Position numbers and translations under genes: made by a program | Assembly (NCBI RefSeq): GCF_029369745.1 | Contig: NZ_CP120210.1 | Span: forward strand, 6,634,001 to 6,698,000 | Origin: Amycolatopsis sp. QT-25 | GTDB taxonomy: Bacteria; Actinomycetota; Actinomycetes; Mycobacteriales; Pseudonocardiaceae | Direction of reading: 5' to 3' | DNA: 64,000 nt | Notes under the pieces: model-generated | Told to the model about the DNA's origin: nothing | Database searches by the model: none | Seen by the model: only the letters and a program-made list of their open reading frames with translations | Part shown: one piece after another, positions 7,254 through 15,234 of the stretch | How the letters are laid out: every line of letters starts with the position of its first letter | Position numbering within the stretch: position 1 is the stretch's first letter

Positions 7254-8777
7254 CTAGAGACGCCGCGACAACGGGATCCGCAGGGCCGCTTCGGTTCCCG
7301 CACGGCGGCCGCCGATCTCCTCGGATTCTCCGCGCAGTCCGCGCAGTGACAGCGATCCGCGCAGTTCCGACTCCACCAGGGTCCGCACGATCTGCAACCC
7401 GAGTCCGTCGCTGCGTTCCAGCGAGAACCCGGCGGGCAGCCCGCGGCCGTTGTCGCGGATGACGACGTCGAGCCAGCGGGCCGAGCGTTCCACCTCGAGT
7501 TCGACCTTGCCCGGCCGTCCGCCGGGGAACGCGTGCTCGATGGCGTTCTGGACCAGTTCGGCCAGCACCATCACCAGCGGCGTCGCGATCTCGGCGACGA
7601 CGACGCCGAACGAGCCCGTGCGCGAAAGACCGACCTGCGATTCGGCCGTGGCGACCTCGCCGACCATCGGGAGGACGTTGTCGAGCAGCTTGTCGAGATC
7701 GACCCGTTCGTCCACCGAGATGGACAGCGCCTCGTGCACCATCGCGATCGAAGAGACCCGGCGCACGGACTCGCCGAGCGCGAGCCGCGCCTCCTCGCTG
7801 GCGGTCCGGCGTGACTGGAGCCGCAGCAGCGCGGCGACGGTCTGGAGGTTGTTCTTCACCCGATGGTGGATTTCACGGATGGTCGCGTCCTTCGAAAGGA
7901 GGGCGCGGTCACGGCGCTTGACCTCGGTGACATCGCGCACCAGCACCAGCGCGCCCGCGGCCTGGCCGGCGGGACGCAGCGGCAGCGCACGGAACAGCAC
8001 GACGGCGCCGCGGCGGGAATCCGCCTCGGTGCGGCTGCTGGGCTTGCCGTCGAGCGCTTCGATGATCCGGTGCGACACCTCGGTCGCGTCGAACGGGTCA
8101 CGGATCAGAGAGCGGGTCAACGGCGCGAGGCGCTGCCCGACGAGGTCGGATTCGTGCCCCATCCGGTGATAGGCCGACAACCCGTTCGGACTGGCGAAGA
8201 CCACGGTGCCGGTCGGGTCGAGGCGGATCAGGCCGTCGCCGACGCGCGGGCTGGTGTGCGTGTCCGTCTGGTTGCCCGGGCTGGGGAAGGTGCCGTCGAC
8301 GATCATCTGGCACAGGTCGCCCGCGCTGCCGAGGTAGGCGATTTCGAGCGGGCTCGGCACCCGTGAGGCCGCCAGGTTGGTCTCGCGGCTGAGAACGGCG
8401 ATCACCGTGCCGGCGAACACCACCGGGATCGCCTCACGGCGCATCGGCAGGTCGCGATACCAGTGCGGATCCTCTTCGCGGCAGATCCGCACCTCGCGGC
8501 TCGCCTTGGCCAGCTGGGGATGCTCGTCGACGGTGAAGCGGGAGCCGACGACGTCCTCCGGATGGGCGGTCGGCGCCGTCGTCGGGCGCGCGTGCGCGAC
8601 GCAGACGTAGTCGCCACCGTCGGGCTGCAACTCCTCCGAGACGGCGACCCAAAGCAGGAAGTCGGCGAAGGACAGATCGGCCAGCAGCTGCCATTCGGCG
8701 ACCACGGTCTGGAGATGATCCGCGGCCTCACCGGACAGGCCGGTGTTCTCCGCGAGCAGATCGGCAAGGGTGGACAC
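7254..8777 (-). CDS. pdtaS: Sensor histidine kinase PdtaS
   Basis: A 507-residue cytosolic kinase, close to the 501 residues of the M. tuberculosis protein. Order of domains: N-terminal GAF-like region (about 1-150), PAS-like region (about 175-290), HisKA_2 dimerisation domain with EIHHRVKNNLQTVAALL carrying the phosphorylated His, and HATPase with ELVQNAIEHAF and DNGRGLP near the C-terminus. It feeds the PdtaR response regulator with an RNA-binding ANTAR output; PdtaR is not in this window. The GTG at 8777 gives MSTLADLLAEN; GGATGG lies 4 nt upstream. Convergent with whiB1. Confidence 0.92.
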   Translation of the reverse strand: MSTLADLLAENTGLSGEAADHLQTVVAEWQLLADLSFADFLLWVAVSEELQPDGGDYVCVAHARPTTAPTAHPEDVVGSRFTVDEHPQLAKASREVRICREEDPHWYRDLPMRREAIPVVFAGTVIAVLSRETNLAASRVPSPLEIAYLGSAGDLCQMIVDGTFPSPGNQTDTHTSPRVGDGLIRLDPTGTVVFASPNGLSAYHRMGHESDLVGQRLAPLTRSLIRDPFDATEVSHRIIEALDGKPSSRTEADSRRGAVVLFRALPLRPAGQAAGALVLVRDVTEVKRRDRALLSKDATIREIHHRVKNNLQTVAALLRLQSRRTASEEARLALGESVRRVSSIAMVHEALSISVDERVDLDKLLDNVLPMVGEVATAESQVGLSRTGSFGVVVAEIATPLVMVLAELVQNAIEHAFPGGRPGKVELEVERSARWLDVVIRDNGRGLPAGFSLERSDGLGLQIVRTLVESELRGSLSLRGLRGESEEIGGRRAGTEAALRIPLSRRL

Positions 8778-8883
8778 GTCCCCATCCAAGCAGGGTGAGG
8801 GCCGCATGACACACTGGAGAGGTTGACCCTGGCCCAGCGGTGTCGTATCACCCCGCGAGGGCCACTCGGACGAGGAGTGAAAC

Positions 8884-8958
8884 ATGTCGAAGCGCGCCCG
8901 CAAGCGTCGCGACCGTAAGAAGAACGGCGCGAACCACGGCAAGAAGCCCAACTCCTGA
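8884..8958 (+). CDS. 50S ribosomal protein bL37
   Basis: A 24-residue, extremely basic peptide, MSKRARKRRDRKKNG then ANHGKKPNS, matching the small actinobacterial large-subunit protein bL37. GAGGAG lies 7 nt before the ATG and a strong hairpin follows. It is easily missed because of its size. It sits between pdtaS and rsrA, as I recall for relatives. Confidence 0.93.
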   Translation: MSKRARKRRDRKKNGANHGKKPNS

Positions 8959-8973
8959 TCATTCGATCAGACG

Positions 8974-9012
8974 ACGAAGGCCCCCGCACCGATCCGGTAC
9001 GGGGGCCTTCGT
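8974..9012. terminator. Bidirectional terminator between bL37 and rsrA
   Basis: ACGAAGGCCCCCG - loop CACCGATCCGGTA - CGGGGGCCTTCGT: 13-bp perfect arms between two convergent genes. No U-tract. Confidence 0.8.
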
Positions 9013-9027
9013 GTGTCCCGAGTCGCC

Positions 9028-9351
9028 TTACTCGAAGGTCTGCTCGATCTTGACCTCGGTGCGCTCGATGGTGATGGCGCCCTTGGTCTGCACGGTCTGG
9101 CGGATCGACGCCCGCAGCCGGGACTTGAGCTCGTCCGGCGCGTGGTCGCCGCCACACTTACGGGCGAGCAGCTGCTTGATGTGCTCGTCGATCCCGTATT
9201 CCTCGAGGCACGGCGGGCAGTCCTCGATGTGCTTGCGCAGGGCGGCGTCGCGCTCGGCGCTGCATTCCTTGTCCAGCAACAGGTAGATGTCGGCGAGCGC
9301 CTCCTCGCACCTGACCTTGTCGTCCGCGCCGGCGCAGTAGTCCTCGCTCAT
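9028..9351 (-). CDS. rsrA: Mycothiol-system zinc anti-sigma factor RsrA
   Basis: A 107-residue ZAS-family anti-sigma factor. H41, C45 and C48 form the H-X3-C-X2-C zinc/redox switch (KHIEDCPPCLEEY); C6, C15 and C30 are further cysteines. In the reduced state it holds sigma-R inactive; disulfide stress releases it. The start overlaps the sigR stop by 3 bp (ATGA arrangement), coupling synthesis of the pair. Confidence 0.93.
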   Translation of the reverse strand: MSEDYCAGADDKVRCEEALADIYLLLDKECSAERDAALRKHIEDCPPCLEEYGIDEHIKQLLARKCGGDHAPDELKSRLRASIRQTVQTKGAITIERTEVKIEQTFE

Positions 9352-10118
9352 CGCCCCGCCACCTCCCGCTGTTCGTCCGCGCGGATGAAGCCCCGCTCGC
9401 GGGCGACATCGGCGAGCAGGTCACGGAGCTGGGCGCGGCCGCGGTGCAGCCGGGACATCACGGTGCCGATGGGCGTGTCCATGATCTCGGCGATCTCCTT
9501 GTACGCGAAACCTTCGACATCGGCGAGGTAGACCGCGAGGCGGAACTCCTCCGGCAGCTTCTGCAGCGCTTCCTTGACGTCGGCGTCGGGCAGGTTGTCC
9601 ATCGCCTCGACTTCGGCCGAGCGCAGCCCGCTGGAGGTGTGGCTCTCCGCCTTGGCGATCTGCCAGTCGGTGATCTCCTCGGTGGGCTGCTGCACCGGCT
9701 GGCGCTGACGCTTGCGATAGCCGTTGATGTAGGTGTTCGTGAGGATGCGGTACATCCACGCCTTGAGATTCGTACCCGCCTTGAAGGACGCGAAGGCCGC
9801 GTACGCCTTCAGGTACGTCTCTTGGACGAGGTCCTCGGCGTCGGCGGGATTCCGGGTCATCCGCATGGCGGCCGAGTACAGCTGGTCGAGCAGGGGCATC
9901 GCGTCCCGCTCGAAGCGCTCGGCCCGCGCGGCCGCCTCTTCGGCGTCCGTGCCCGTGTCCGGCGCGGGATTCTGCGTGCTCGGCAAACCGTTCCCTTCCC
10001 GATCGGCGTCGATGCGCTTGTGCGCATGAGACGACGTCGAGTTTACGCGCGGACGGATCACCTGGCCGCCCGGCGTGCGCGGGATCAGGATTCGGGGAGC
10101 TTCGAGTGTGGTGGACAC
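9348..10118 (-). CDS. sigR: ECF sigma factor SigR/SigH (thiol-oxidative stress)
   Basis: 256 residues from GTG 10118. Region 2 includes DQLYSAAMRMTRNPADAEDLVQ-ETY and region 4 includes FAYKEIAEIMDTPIGTVMSRLHRGR. This matches Streptomyces SigR and mycobacterial SigH, which direct thioredoxin, mycothiol and protein quality-control genes. The N-terminus is 44 residues longer than the usual start; an in-frame TTG at 9986 with GGAAGGGA 5-6 nt upstream gives the standard-length 212-residue protein. So a long unstable form and a short form, as described for S. coelicolor, are likely. A sigma-R-type promoter lies just before GTG 10118. Confidence 0.93.
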   Translation of the reverse strand: MSTTLEAPRILIPRTPGGQVIRPRVNSTSSHAHKRIDADREGNGLPSTQNPAPDTGTDAEEAAARAERFERDAMPLLDQLYSAAMRMTRNPADAEDLVQETYLKAYAAFASFKAGTNLKAWMYRILTNTYINGYRKRQRQPVQQPTEEITDWQIAKAESHTSSGLRSAEVEAMDNLPDADVKEALQKLPEEFRLAVYLADVEGFAYKEIAEIMDTPIGTVMSRLHRGRAQLRDLLADVARERGFIRADEQREVAGR

Positions 10119-10127
10119 GTGCCTTCC

Positions 10128-10154
10128 AACAGTGCGGCCCGGCGGGGCATTCCC
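10128..10154 (-). promoter_or_regulatory. Autoregulatory sigma-R promoter of sigR
   Basis: On the minus strand GGGAAT - 18 nt - GTT matches the sigma-R consensus. GTT ends 9 nt before GTG 10118, so the stress-induced transcript would have almost no leader and would encode the long SigR form. Confidence 0.75.
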
Positions 10155-10164
10155 GGCGCGCTCG

Positions 10165-10170
10165 TAGACT
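10165..10170 (+). promoter_or_regulatory. -10 box of a leaderless promoter (ybaK)
   Basis: TAGACT ends 6 nt before the ATG at 10177, and no ribosome binding site is visible. The divergent sigma-R promoter lies 11 bp away on the other strand. Confidence 0.5.
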
Positions 10171-10176
10171 CCGCCC

Positions 10177-10653
10177 ATGGCAGGCAAGGGAACCCCGGCG
10201 ACGGCACTGCTGGCGAAGCAGAAGGTGGCACACGTACTGCACGCCTACGACCACGATCCACGGGCCGAGTCGTACGGTCTCGAAGCCGTCGAGGCGCTGG
10301 GGCTCGATCCCGCGCGCGTGTTCAAGACACTGGTCGCCGAGGTCGACGGGAAACTGACCGTCGGCGTGGTCCCGGTCACCGGCCAGCTGGACCTGAAGGC
10401 GCTGGCGGCCGCCGCGGGCGGCAAGAAGGCGAAGATGGCCGACCCCGCCGCCGCGCAGCGCGCGACGGGCTACGTGCTCGGCGGCATCTCGCCGCTCGGG
10501 CACCGGAGCCGGCTGCCGGTGGTGATCGACGCCTCGGCGGAGAAGTTCGAGACCGTGCACTGCTCGGCCGGGCGCCGGGGCCTGGAGGTCGAACTCGCGC
10601 CCGGTGACCTGGTGCGGCTGACCGGTGCCGTGGTGGCTCCCATCGCGGGCTGA
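10177..10653 (+). CDS. ybaK: Cys-tRNA(Pro)/Cys-tRNA(Cys) deacylase YbaK/EbsC
   Basis: A 158-residue trans-editing protein that hydrolyses mischarged aminoacyl-tRNA. The catalytic lysine context VFKTLVAEVDG is at 45-55, and GYVLGGISPLGHRSRLPVVID near 100-120 is the conserved substrate loop. Length is normal. It is divergent from sigR with about 58 bp between starts. Confidence 0.9.
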   Translation: MAGKGTPATALLAKQKVAHVLHAYDHDPRAESYGLEAVEALGLDPARVFKTLVAEVDGKLTVGVVPVTGQLDLKALAAAAGGKKAKMADPAAAQRATGYVLGGISPLGHRSRLPVVIDASAEKFETVHCSAGRRGLEVELAPGDLVRLTGAVVAPIAG

Positions 10654-10783
10654 CGCCCCGTCTCAGCGGTCCGTGAAGGCCTCCTCGGCGGATCCTTGTT
10701 TGCTTGCCCAGGGGAATCCGGCCTTCTCTCGCTGTCGCTGTGGGCGGCGTGTCCTCCGGCGATCAAGCACCGGAACGCCCTCT

Positions 10784-10832
10784 CGACGATGGAGGAATAG
10801 GGATACTCAACGTCCCGATTCCTCCATCGTCG
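10784..10832. repeat. Perfect 15-bp inverted repeat (hairpin)
   Basis: CGACGATGGAGGAAT - 19-nt loop - ATTCCTCCATCGTCG. The loop itself contains GGGA and TCCC, which can extend the structure. It could be a terminator, a small structured RNA or a miniature element; no copy was noticed elsewhere in the window. Confidence 0.75.
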
Positions 10833-10869
10833 GCACCCGGTACGCGCTGAGCGATCACCACATACCCCT

Positions 10870-10969
10870 CCGCTTTCCTCGCGCCAGGCGCACGGAAGGG
10901 CTTTCGCGGCAGCGGCACTGAGGGAGCAAGGGACCTTTAGTATCGCTAGCTTTCCTAGCGGCGCTAGCG
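10870..10969. repeat. Composite repeat (family C hairpin + family D block), copy 1
   Basis: Positions 10915-10969 are the reverse complement of 26530-26584 with one mismatch in 55 bp. The block contains the palindrome CGCTAGC...GCTAGCG. The flanking 10870-10906 (CGCTTTCCTCGCGCCAGGCG, then CACGGAAGGG) is a decayed relative of the hairpin at 26601-26657, in matching relative order. Confidence 0.85.
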
Positions 10970-11110
10970 CAATCGCAGGCGCCGCGGCAGCCGAGGAGGC
11001 GCGAATTTCACCCCAGCGAGGGAGCGGGGTCGGTCCGCGGCGGGAAGCTCACGCGGCCGCGTCCGGGAATCGTCGTCGGCAAGCGAACGACGACTTCTGG
11101 GAGCGACGAA

Positions 11111-11674
11111 ATGACCGAGACCTTGCCCGGTGTGCCGAGATGGGCGAACCTCGCCGCCCACGCGACGCTGCTAGTGACGTTGCCGTCCGGGCTCTGGCGG
11201 ATCGCGATGGGCCTCGGCCTGCCGGTCGGGTTCACCGCGCAAGGGTTGGAGGAGTTCGGCATCCCCGGCTGGGGCCAGGCCTACGTCTTCGGCCTGAGCC
11301 TGCTCGCCGAAGCGCTCGCGTTCCTCACCCTCGGGCTGGTCCGGCCGTGGGGTGAGGTGTGGCCGCGCTGGATCCCGGGGCTGCGTGGCCGCCGGATCCC
11401 GCCGCTCGCCGCGATCCTCCCGGCCGCCGCGGGGGCGATCGCGCTGACCGCGCTGAGCGTTCAGGGGTTGTTCGGCTGGGCGGAGGCCGGTTCTTCGATG
11501 GCGCAGGGCAGCTGGGAGGGTTCGCCGGTCTACGGCATCGTCATGGCGGCCTGTTACGCGCCGCTCCTGCTCTGGGGTCCGTTGCTGGCGGTCGTCACCG
11601 TGCACTACGCCCGGCGACGGCTCTCAGGCGAGCGGCCGCAGCACACGCTCCAGCCACTCGGCGGCCGCGCGTGA
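11111..11674 (+). CDS. Integral membrane protein of unknown function
   Basis: A 187-residue protein with four probable membrane segments (about residues 12-34, 55-75, 98-116 and 140-163) and a short basic tail. GGGAGCGACGAA precedes the ATG. I do not recognise the family. The 3' end overlaps the convergent hydrolase gene by 51 bp. Confidence 0.65.
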   Translation: MTETLPGVPRWANLAAHATLLVTLPSGLWRIAMGLGLPVGFTAQGLEEFGIPGWGQAYVFGLSLLAEALAFLTLGLVRPWGEVWPRWIPGLRGRRIPPLAAILPAAAGAIALTALSVQGLFGWAEAGSSMAQGSWEGSPVYGIVMAACYAPLLLWGPLLAVVTVHYARRRLSGERPQHTLQPLGGRA

Positions 11675-12232
11675 CACGCCCTCCAGGTCCGCGCTGAGAT
11701 CGTGGTCGCCCTCGAGCACCACGATCTCGTGATGCGGTCCCGCCTCGGGCAGGCCGAACGGGTCACGCGCGCCCTGCACCACGAGCGTCGGGACCTCGAC
11801 GGCGTCCAGCTCGCCCTGCCGGGACTTCTCCGGCTTCCCGGGCGGGTGTTCGGGGAAAGCCAGGCAGAGCACCGCCACCGCCTGTCCCGCCGCGGCGGTC
11901 CGGCAGGCGACGCGGGCCCCGGAGGATCGGCCGCCGAAGACGATCGGAAGGTCGTCGAAGCGCGCCGAAATCTCGTCGGCCACGGCGAGCCAGGCGGTGT
12001 CGAGCTGGGTGGCGGGCGCGGGAGCACGACGGCCCGCCACCCGGTACGGCTGTTCGACGAGCGCGACGTGGACACCGGCCGCCTGCGCCGCCCGGGTGAC
12101 CGCGACCAGGTCGTTCGCGCCGATCCCGCCGCCCGCGCCGTGGCCGAGCATCAGCACCGCGATGCCGTCGGCGGCACAGTGCAGCTCGACCCGCGCGGGG
12201 CCGTGGGCGGTGTCGATCTCCAGTTTCGTCAT
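11624..12232 (-). CDS. Alpha/beta hydrolase, KANL3/Tex30 family
   Basis: A 202-residue hydrolase-fold protein. LGHGAGGGIGANDL near residue 28 is the oxyanion region, GGRSSGARVA near 98 is the nucleophile elbow with G-x-S-x-G, VQGARDPFG supplies the acid and EGDHDLS the His. It is the second gene of an operon: its ATG overlaps the stop of the upstream SRAP gene (ATGA). Substrate unknown. Confidence 0.75.
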   Translation of the reverse strand: MTKLEIDTAHGPARVELHCAADGIAVLMLGHGAGGGIGANDLVAVTRAAQAAGVHVALVEQPYRVAGRRAPAPATQLDTAWLAVADEISARFDDLPIVFGGRSSGARVACRTAAAGQAVAVLCLAFPEHPPGKPEKSRQGELDAVEVPTLVVQGARDPFGLPEAGPHHEIVVLEGDHDLSADLEGVSRAAAEWLERVLRPLA

Positions 12233-12987
12233 GACTTCGGCACGTCGAAGAGCGCGGTGTCGGCGGCGGGTTCGACGCGGTCCAGCAGCTGCGGGCCGTT
12301 GTTGCGGACGTTGTTGACCAGGCTGGAGACCGGCCGCAGCTCGATCGTATCGACCAGGTCCTCGGCGGGCGGGACGAGCAGCTCGGTGACGTCGGGCCGA
12401 TCGGGGTCGAGCCAGGTGTCCCACTTCTCGCGCGGCATCAGCAGCGGCATGCGGTGGTGGATGTCGGTGAGCCTGCCGACCGAGTCCGTGGTGATCACGG
12501 AGAAGGTGATCAGCGGGTCGGCGTCCTTGTCGTCCTTCGGCCGCCAGGTCTCCCAGATTCCGGCGAACGCGAGCGAGCCGTCATCCGGTCCGGTCATGAA
12601 GAAGGGCTGCTTCTCCTTGCCGTCTCGCCGCCACTCGTACCAGCCGTCGGCGGGGACGAGACAACGCCGCGCGGAGACCGCCTTCTTGAACGACGGCTTC
12701 TCCTCGGCCGTCTCGGCACGCGTGTTGATCATCTTCGAGCCGACTCCCGGGTCCTTCGCCCAGAAGGGGACCAGTCCCCAGCGCATCATCCGCAGCGACC
12801 GGACGGCGGGCTCGTCCTCGAGCACCGCGCCGTCGGCGTCCCGCGGATGCCGCTGGACCACGATGGGGACGTCCTTGGTCGGCGCCACGTTGTGATCGGT
12901 CCGGATCCGGCCCTCGGTCAGATCCACCGCGGCGAACTCGTCGATCAGCGCCGCGGGGTCCTTGGTGGCGGCATAGCGCCCGCACAT
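12229..12987 (-). CDS. SOS response-associated peptidase (SRAP/YedK/HMCES family)
   Basis: A 252-residue SRAP-domain protein that forms a covalent thiazolidine link to abasic sites in single-stranded DNA through Cys2, exposed after removal of Met1. MCGRYAAT at the start, NVAPT, NTRAET, GWYEW and HHRMPLLM carry the conserved Cys, Asn, Glu and His. The ATG is fixed by the Cys2 requirement. First gene of the pair with the KANL3-type hydrolase. Confidence 0.9.
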   Translation of the reverse strand: MCGRYAATKDPAALIDEFAAVDLTEGRIRTDHNVAPTKDVPIVVQRHPRDADGAVLEDEPAVRSLRMMRWGLVPFWAKDPGVGSKMINTRAETAEEKPSFKKAVSARRCLVPADGWYEWRRDGKEKQPFFMTGPDDGSLAFAGIWETWRPKDDKDADPLITFSVITTDSVGRLTDIHHRMPLLMPREKWDTWLDPDRPDVTELLVPPAEDLVDTIELRPVSSLVNNVRNNGPQLLDRVEPAADTALFDVPKS

Positions 12988-13088
12988 GCGAAAACCTCCC
13001 TGATCGACCGCCATCGTTACACGCCGGCCCGGCGATGGCGAACAGCATGGGATCATTGGTCCGCGGTGGGCGAAGAGCAGGAGGCGGT

Positions 13089-14099
13089 TTGGCTGGCAAG
13101 GACTGGCACAGGCTGGACGAATCCGACGTGCGGATCCGTCCCGGCAAGGGCACCAGGCCGCGCAGCAAACGCCGTCCCGAGCACGCCGACGCCTCCACCG
13201 CGATGGTCGTCGGCAAGGACCGAGGGCGGTGGACCTGCGCGATCGACTCCGATCCGGAGCGGGTCGTCACCGCGATGCGGGCCCGCGAGATGGGCCGCGT
13301 CTCGGTCGTCGTCGGCGACACCGTCGGCATCGTCGGCGACGTGAGCGGCAAGCCGGACACCCTCGCCCGCATCATCCGGGTGGAGGAGCGCTCCAGTGTG
13401 CTGCGCCGGACGGCGGACGACACCGATCCCTTCGAACGGGTGGTCGTCGCCAACGCCGAACAGTTGCTGATCGTGACCGCGCTGGCCGATCCCCCGCCGC
13501 GCACCGGCTTCATCGATCGCTGCCTCGTCGCCTGTTACGCGGGTGGCCTGAAACCGGTCCTGTGCCTGACGAAGGCCGACCTCGCGAGCCCGGACGAACT
13601 CCTCGCCGGTTACGCGGGCCTCGACATCCCGGCCGTGGTCACCCGGCACGACGAGCATCCGGAGGAGCTGACCGGACGGCTCACGGACCGGGTCACCGCG
13701 CTGGTCGGCCATTCCGGCGTCGGGAAGTCCACTTTGGTCAACCGGCTGGTGCCGGACGCCGGACTGGCGACCGGGGTGGTCAGCGCGGTCGGCAAGGGCA
13801 GGCACACGTCCGTCGCGGCGGTCGCGCTGTCCCTGCCCGGCGGCGGCTGGGTGGTCGACACGCCGGGCATCCGCTCCTTCGGGCTCGCGCACGTGACCGC
13901 CGACGACATCGTGCTCGCCTTCGAGGAGTTCGCCGAGGCGGCCGAAGAGTGCCCCTCCGGCTGCGGCCACCTCGGACCGCCTTCGGACCCGGACTGCGCG
14001 CTCGACGACGTGGTCACCGAGGGTCACGCGAGCACGGAGCGACTGGGCTCGTTGCGTCGACTTTTGGGTTCCCGAGCCGGGCATGACGACGACCGGTAA
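13089..14099 (+). CDS. rsgA: Ribosome small-subunit GTPase RsgA
   Basis: 336 residues from TTG 13089, chosen because AGGAGG lies 4-5 nt upstream. An N-terminal OB-fold is followed by a circularly permuted GTPase with G4 LTKAD, G1 GHSGVGKST and G3 DTPG, and a C-terminal zinc site CPSGCGHLGPPSDPDC. RsgA helps late maturation of the 30S subunit. Divergent from the SRAP operon. Confidence 0.9.
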   Translation: MAGKDWHRLDESDVRIRPGKGTRPRSKRRPEHADASTAMVVGKDRGRWTCAIDSDPERVVTAMRAREMGRVSVVVGDTVGIVGDVSGKPDTLARIIRVEERSSVLRRTADDTDPFERVVVANAEQLLIVTALADPPPRTGFIDRCLVACYAGGLKPVLCLTKADLASPDELLAGYAGLDIPAVVTRHDEHPEELTGRLTDRVTALVGHSGVGKSTLVNRLVPDAGLATGVVSAVGKGRHTSVAAVALSLPGGGWVVDTPGIRSFGLAHVTADDIVLAFEEFAEAAEECPSGCGHLGPPSDPDCALDDVVTEGHASTERLGSLRRLLGSRAGHDDDR

Positions 14100-14159
14100 C
14101 TAATTCCCGTCCGCAGCGATAACCCGTTCGGATTAGATCAACTTTTCTGAGGGGTCCTT

Positions 14160-15056
14160 TTGAAGCGCGTAACCACGCTCGCCGCCATCACCACGGCCGC
14201 CGTCCTGGCGCTGTCCGCCTGCGGTGGCGAGAAGCAGCCAGGCGCGGCTGCTCCCGCTCCTTCCGAAACGAAGAGCATGCTTTCGTCACCGCTGGGCGAC
14301 GCGGTCCAGCTGGCCGCTCTCACCAGGGAGAGCACGACGAAGGCCAAGTCGTCGAAGGTCTCCATGGAGGCCGCCTCCGGCGGCCAGACCATGACCGTGA
14401 CCGGTCAGGGCCTGTACGACGGCGACAACAGCAAGTTCTCGATGTCGATGGACAGCGACGGCAAGAAGATGGACATCCTGTTCGTCGACAAGGCGCTGTA
14501 CTTCAAGCTCGACGCCGCCGACAAGGCGGAGATGAAGACCGACAAGGAGTACGTGAAGATCTCGGCCGACGGCCAGGATCCGATGTCTCAGCTGCTCGGC
14601 AAGATGATGTCGAAGGCCGTCAAGGACAGCGACCCGTCCCGCACCCTCGAGCAGGTCGCGAAGGCCGGGAAGATCAAGAACGCCGACCAGGTCCAGCTGA
14701 ACGGCGAGCTGACCAACCACTACGTCATCGACATCGAGGTCGAGAAGGCCATCGCGCTCGTCGTGGGCGAGGCCGGTGTGCCGCTCCCGCCGGAGGCGCA
14801 GAAGCAGATCGACGCGAAGCTCAAGGGCAAGAACGTCACCATCCCCACCGAGCTGTGGCTCAACGCCGACAACCTTCCGCTGCAGGTCACCATGGACCAG
14901 ACCGCGTTCATGAAGGCGCTGGGCGCTCCCGGTGAGGGCTCGTCGAAGGCCACGATCAAGTACACCGACTGGGGCACGCCGATCACCGTCACGGCCCCGC
15001 CCGCCGACCAGGTCGGCGACCTGGCGGAGATCATGAAGAAGGCCGGCGGCCGGTAG
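14160..15056 (+). CDS. Lipoprotein 1 of a three-gene paralogous array
   Basis: 298 residues from TTG 14160 (GAGGGG 7 nt upstream). A signal peptide ends in the lipobox LSAC (Cys at about 21), so the protein is lipid-anchored outside the membrane. The mature part shares the pattern ...GLYDGDNSKFSM...YVKISADGQDP...ITVTAPP with the next two genes. It resembles the LppX/LprAFG-like lipoproteins that carry lipids in mycobacteria; that assignment is by overall pattern, not a decisive motif. A strong hairpin follows the gene, so it is probably transcribed separately. Confidence 0.75.
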   Translation: MKRVTTLAAITTAAVLALSACGGEKQPGAAAPAPSETKSMLSSPLGDAVQLAALTRESTTKAKSSKVSMEAASGGQTMTVTGQGLYDGDNSKFSMSMDSDGKKMDILFVDKALYFKLDAADKAEMKTDKEYVKISADGQDPMSQLLGKMMSKAVKDSDPSRTLEQVAKAGKIKNADQVQLNGELTNHYVIDIEVEKAIALVVGEAGVPLPPEAQKQIDAKLKGKNVTIPTELWLNADNLPLQVTMDQTAFMKALGAPGEGSSKATIKYTDWGTPITVTAPPADQVGDLAEIMKKAGGR

Positions 15057-15104
15057 TGCGTCGCACCTTCGAGGTGGCCGCGGTGGGCGGCTGACCACTG
15101 CTCG

Positions 15105-15155
15105 CGCGTGAAGGCCCCTTCCTTCGGTTCAGCCGAGGGAAGGGGCCTTCACGCG
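15105..15155. terminator. Palindrome family C hairpin
   Basis: CGCGTGAAGGCCCCTTCC - 15-nt loop - GGAAGGGGCCTTCACGCG, 18-bp perfect arms, between lipoprotein genes 1 and 2. No U-tract. Same core GTGAAGGCCCCTT as at 21236, 26460, 26601, 35529, 39439, 60826 and 61047. Confidence 0.8.
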
Positions 15156-15234
15156 TACCCCGACATTCGGACGGTGGAAATCCACACGACAGGCACTACG
15201 GTGGTGGTACAGACCATTCACCCGAGGGAGTCCT

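Larger units (their letters stand above)
10654..11110. other. Repeat-rich intergenic region
   Basis: No gene seen. It contains a half-copy of the family C motif GTCCGTGAAGGCCTCC (10672-10687), a perfect 15-bp inverted repeat (10784-10832), a degraded family C hairpin (10870-10906), the 55-bp family D block (10915-10969), and a GGAG ribosome binding site before 11111. Confidence 0.6.
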
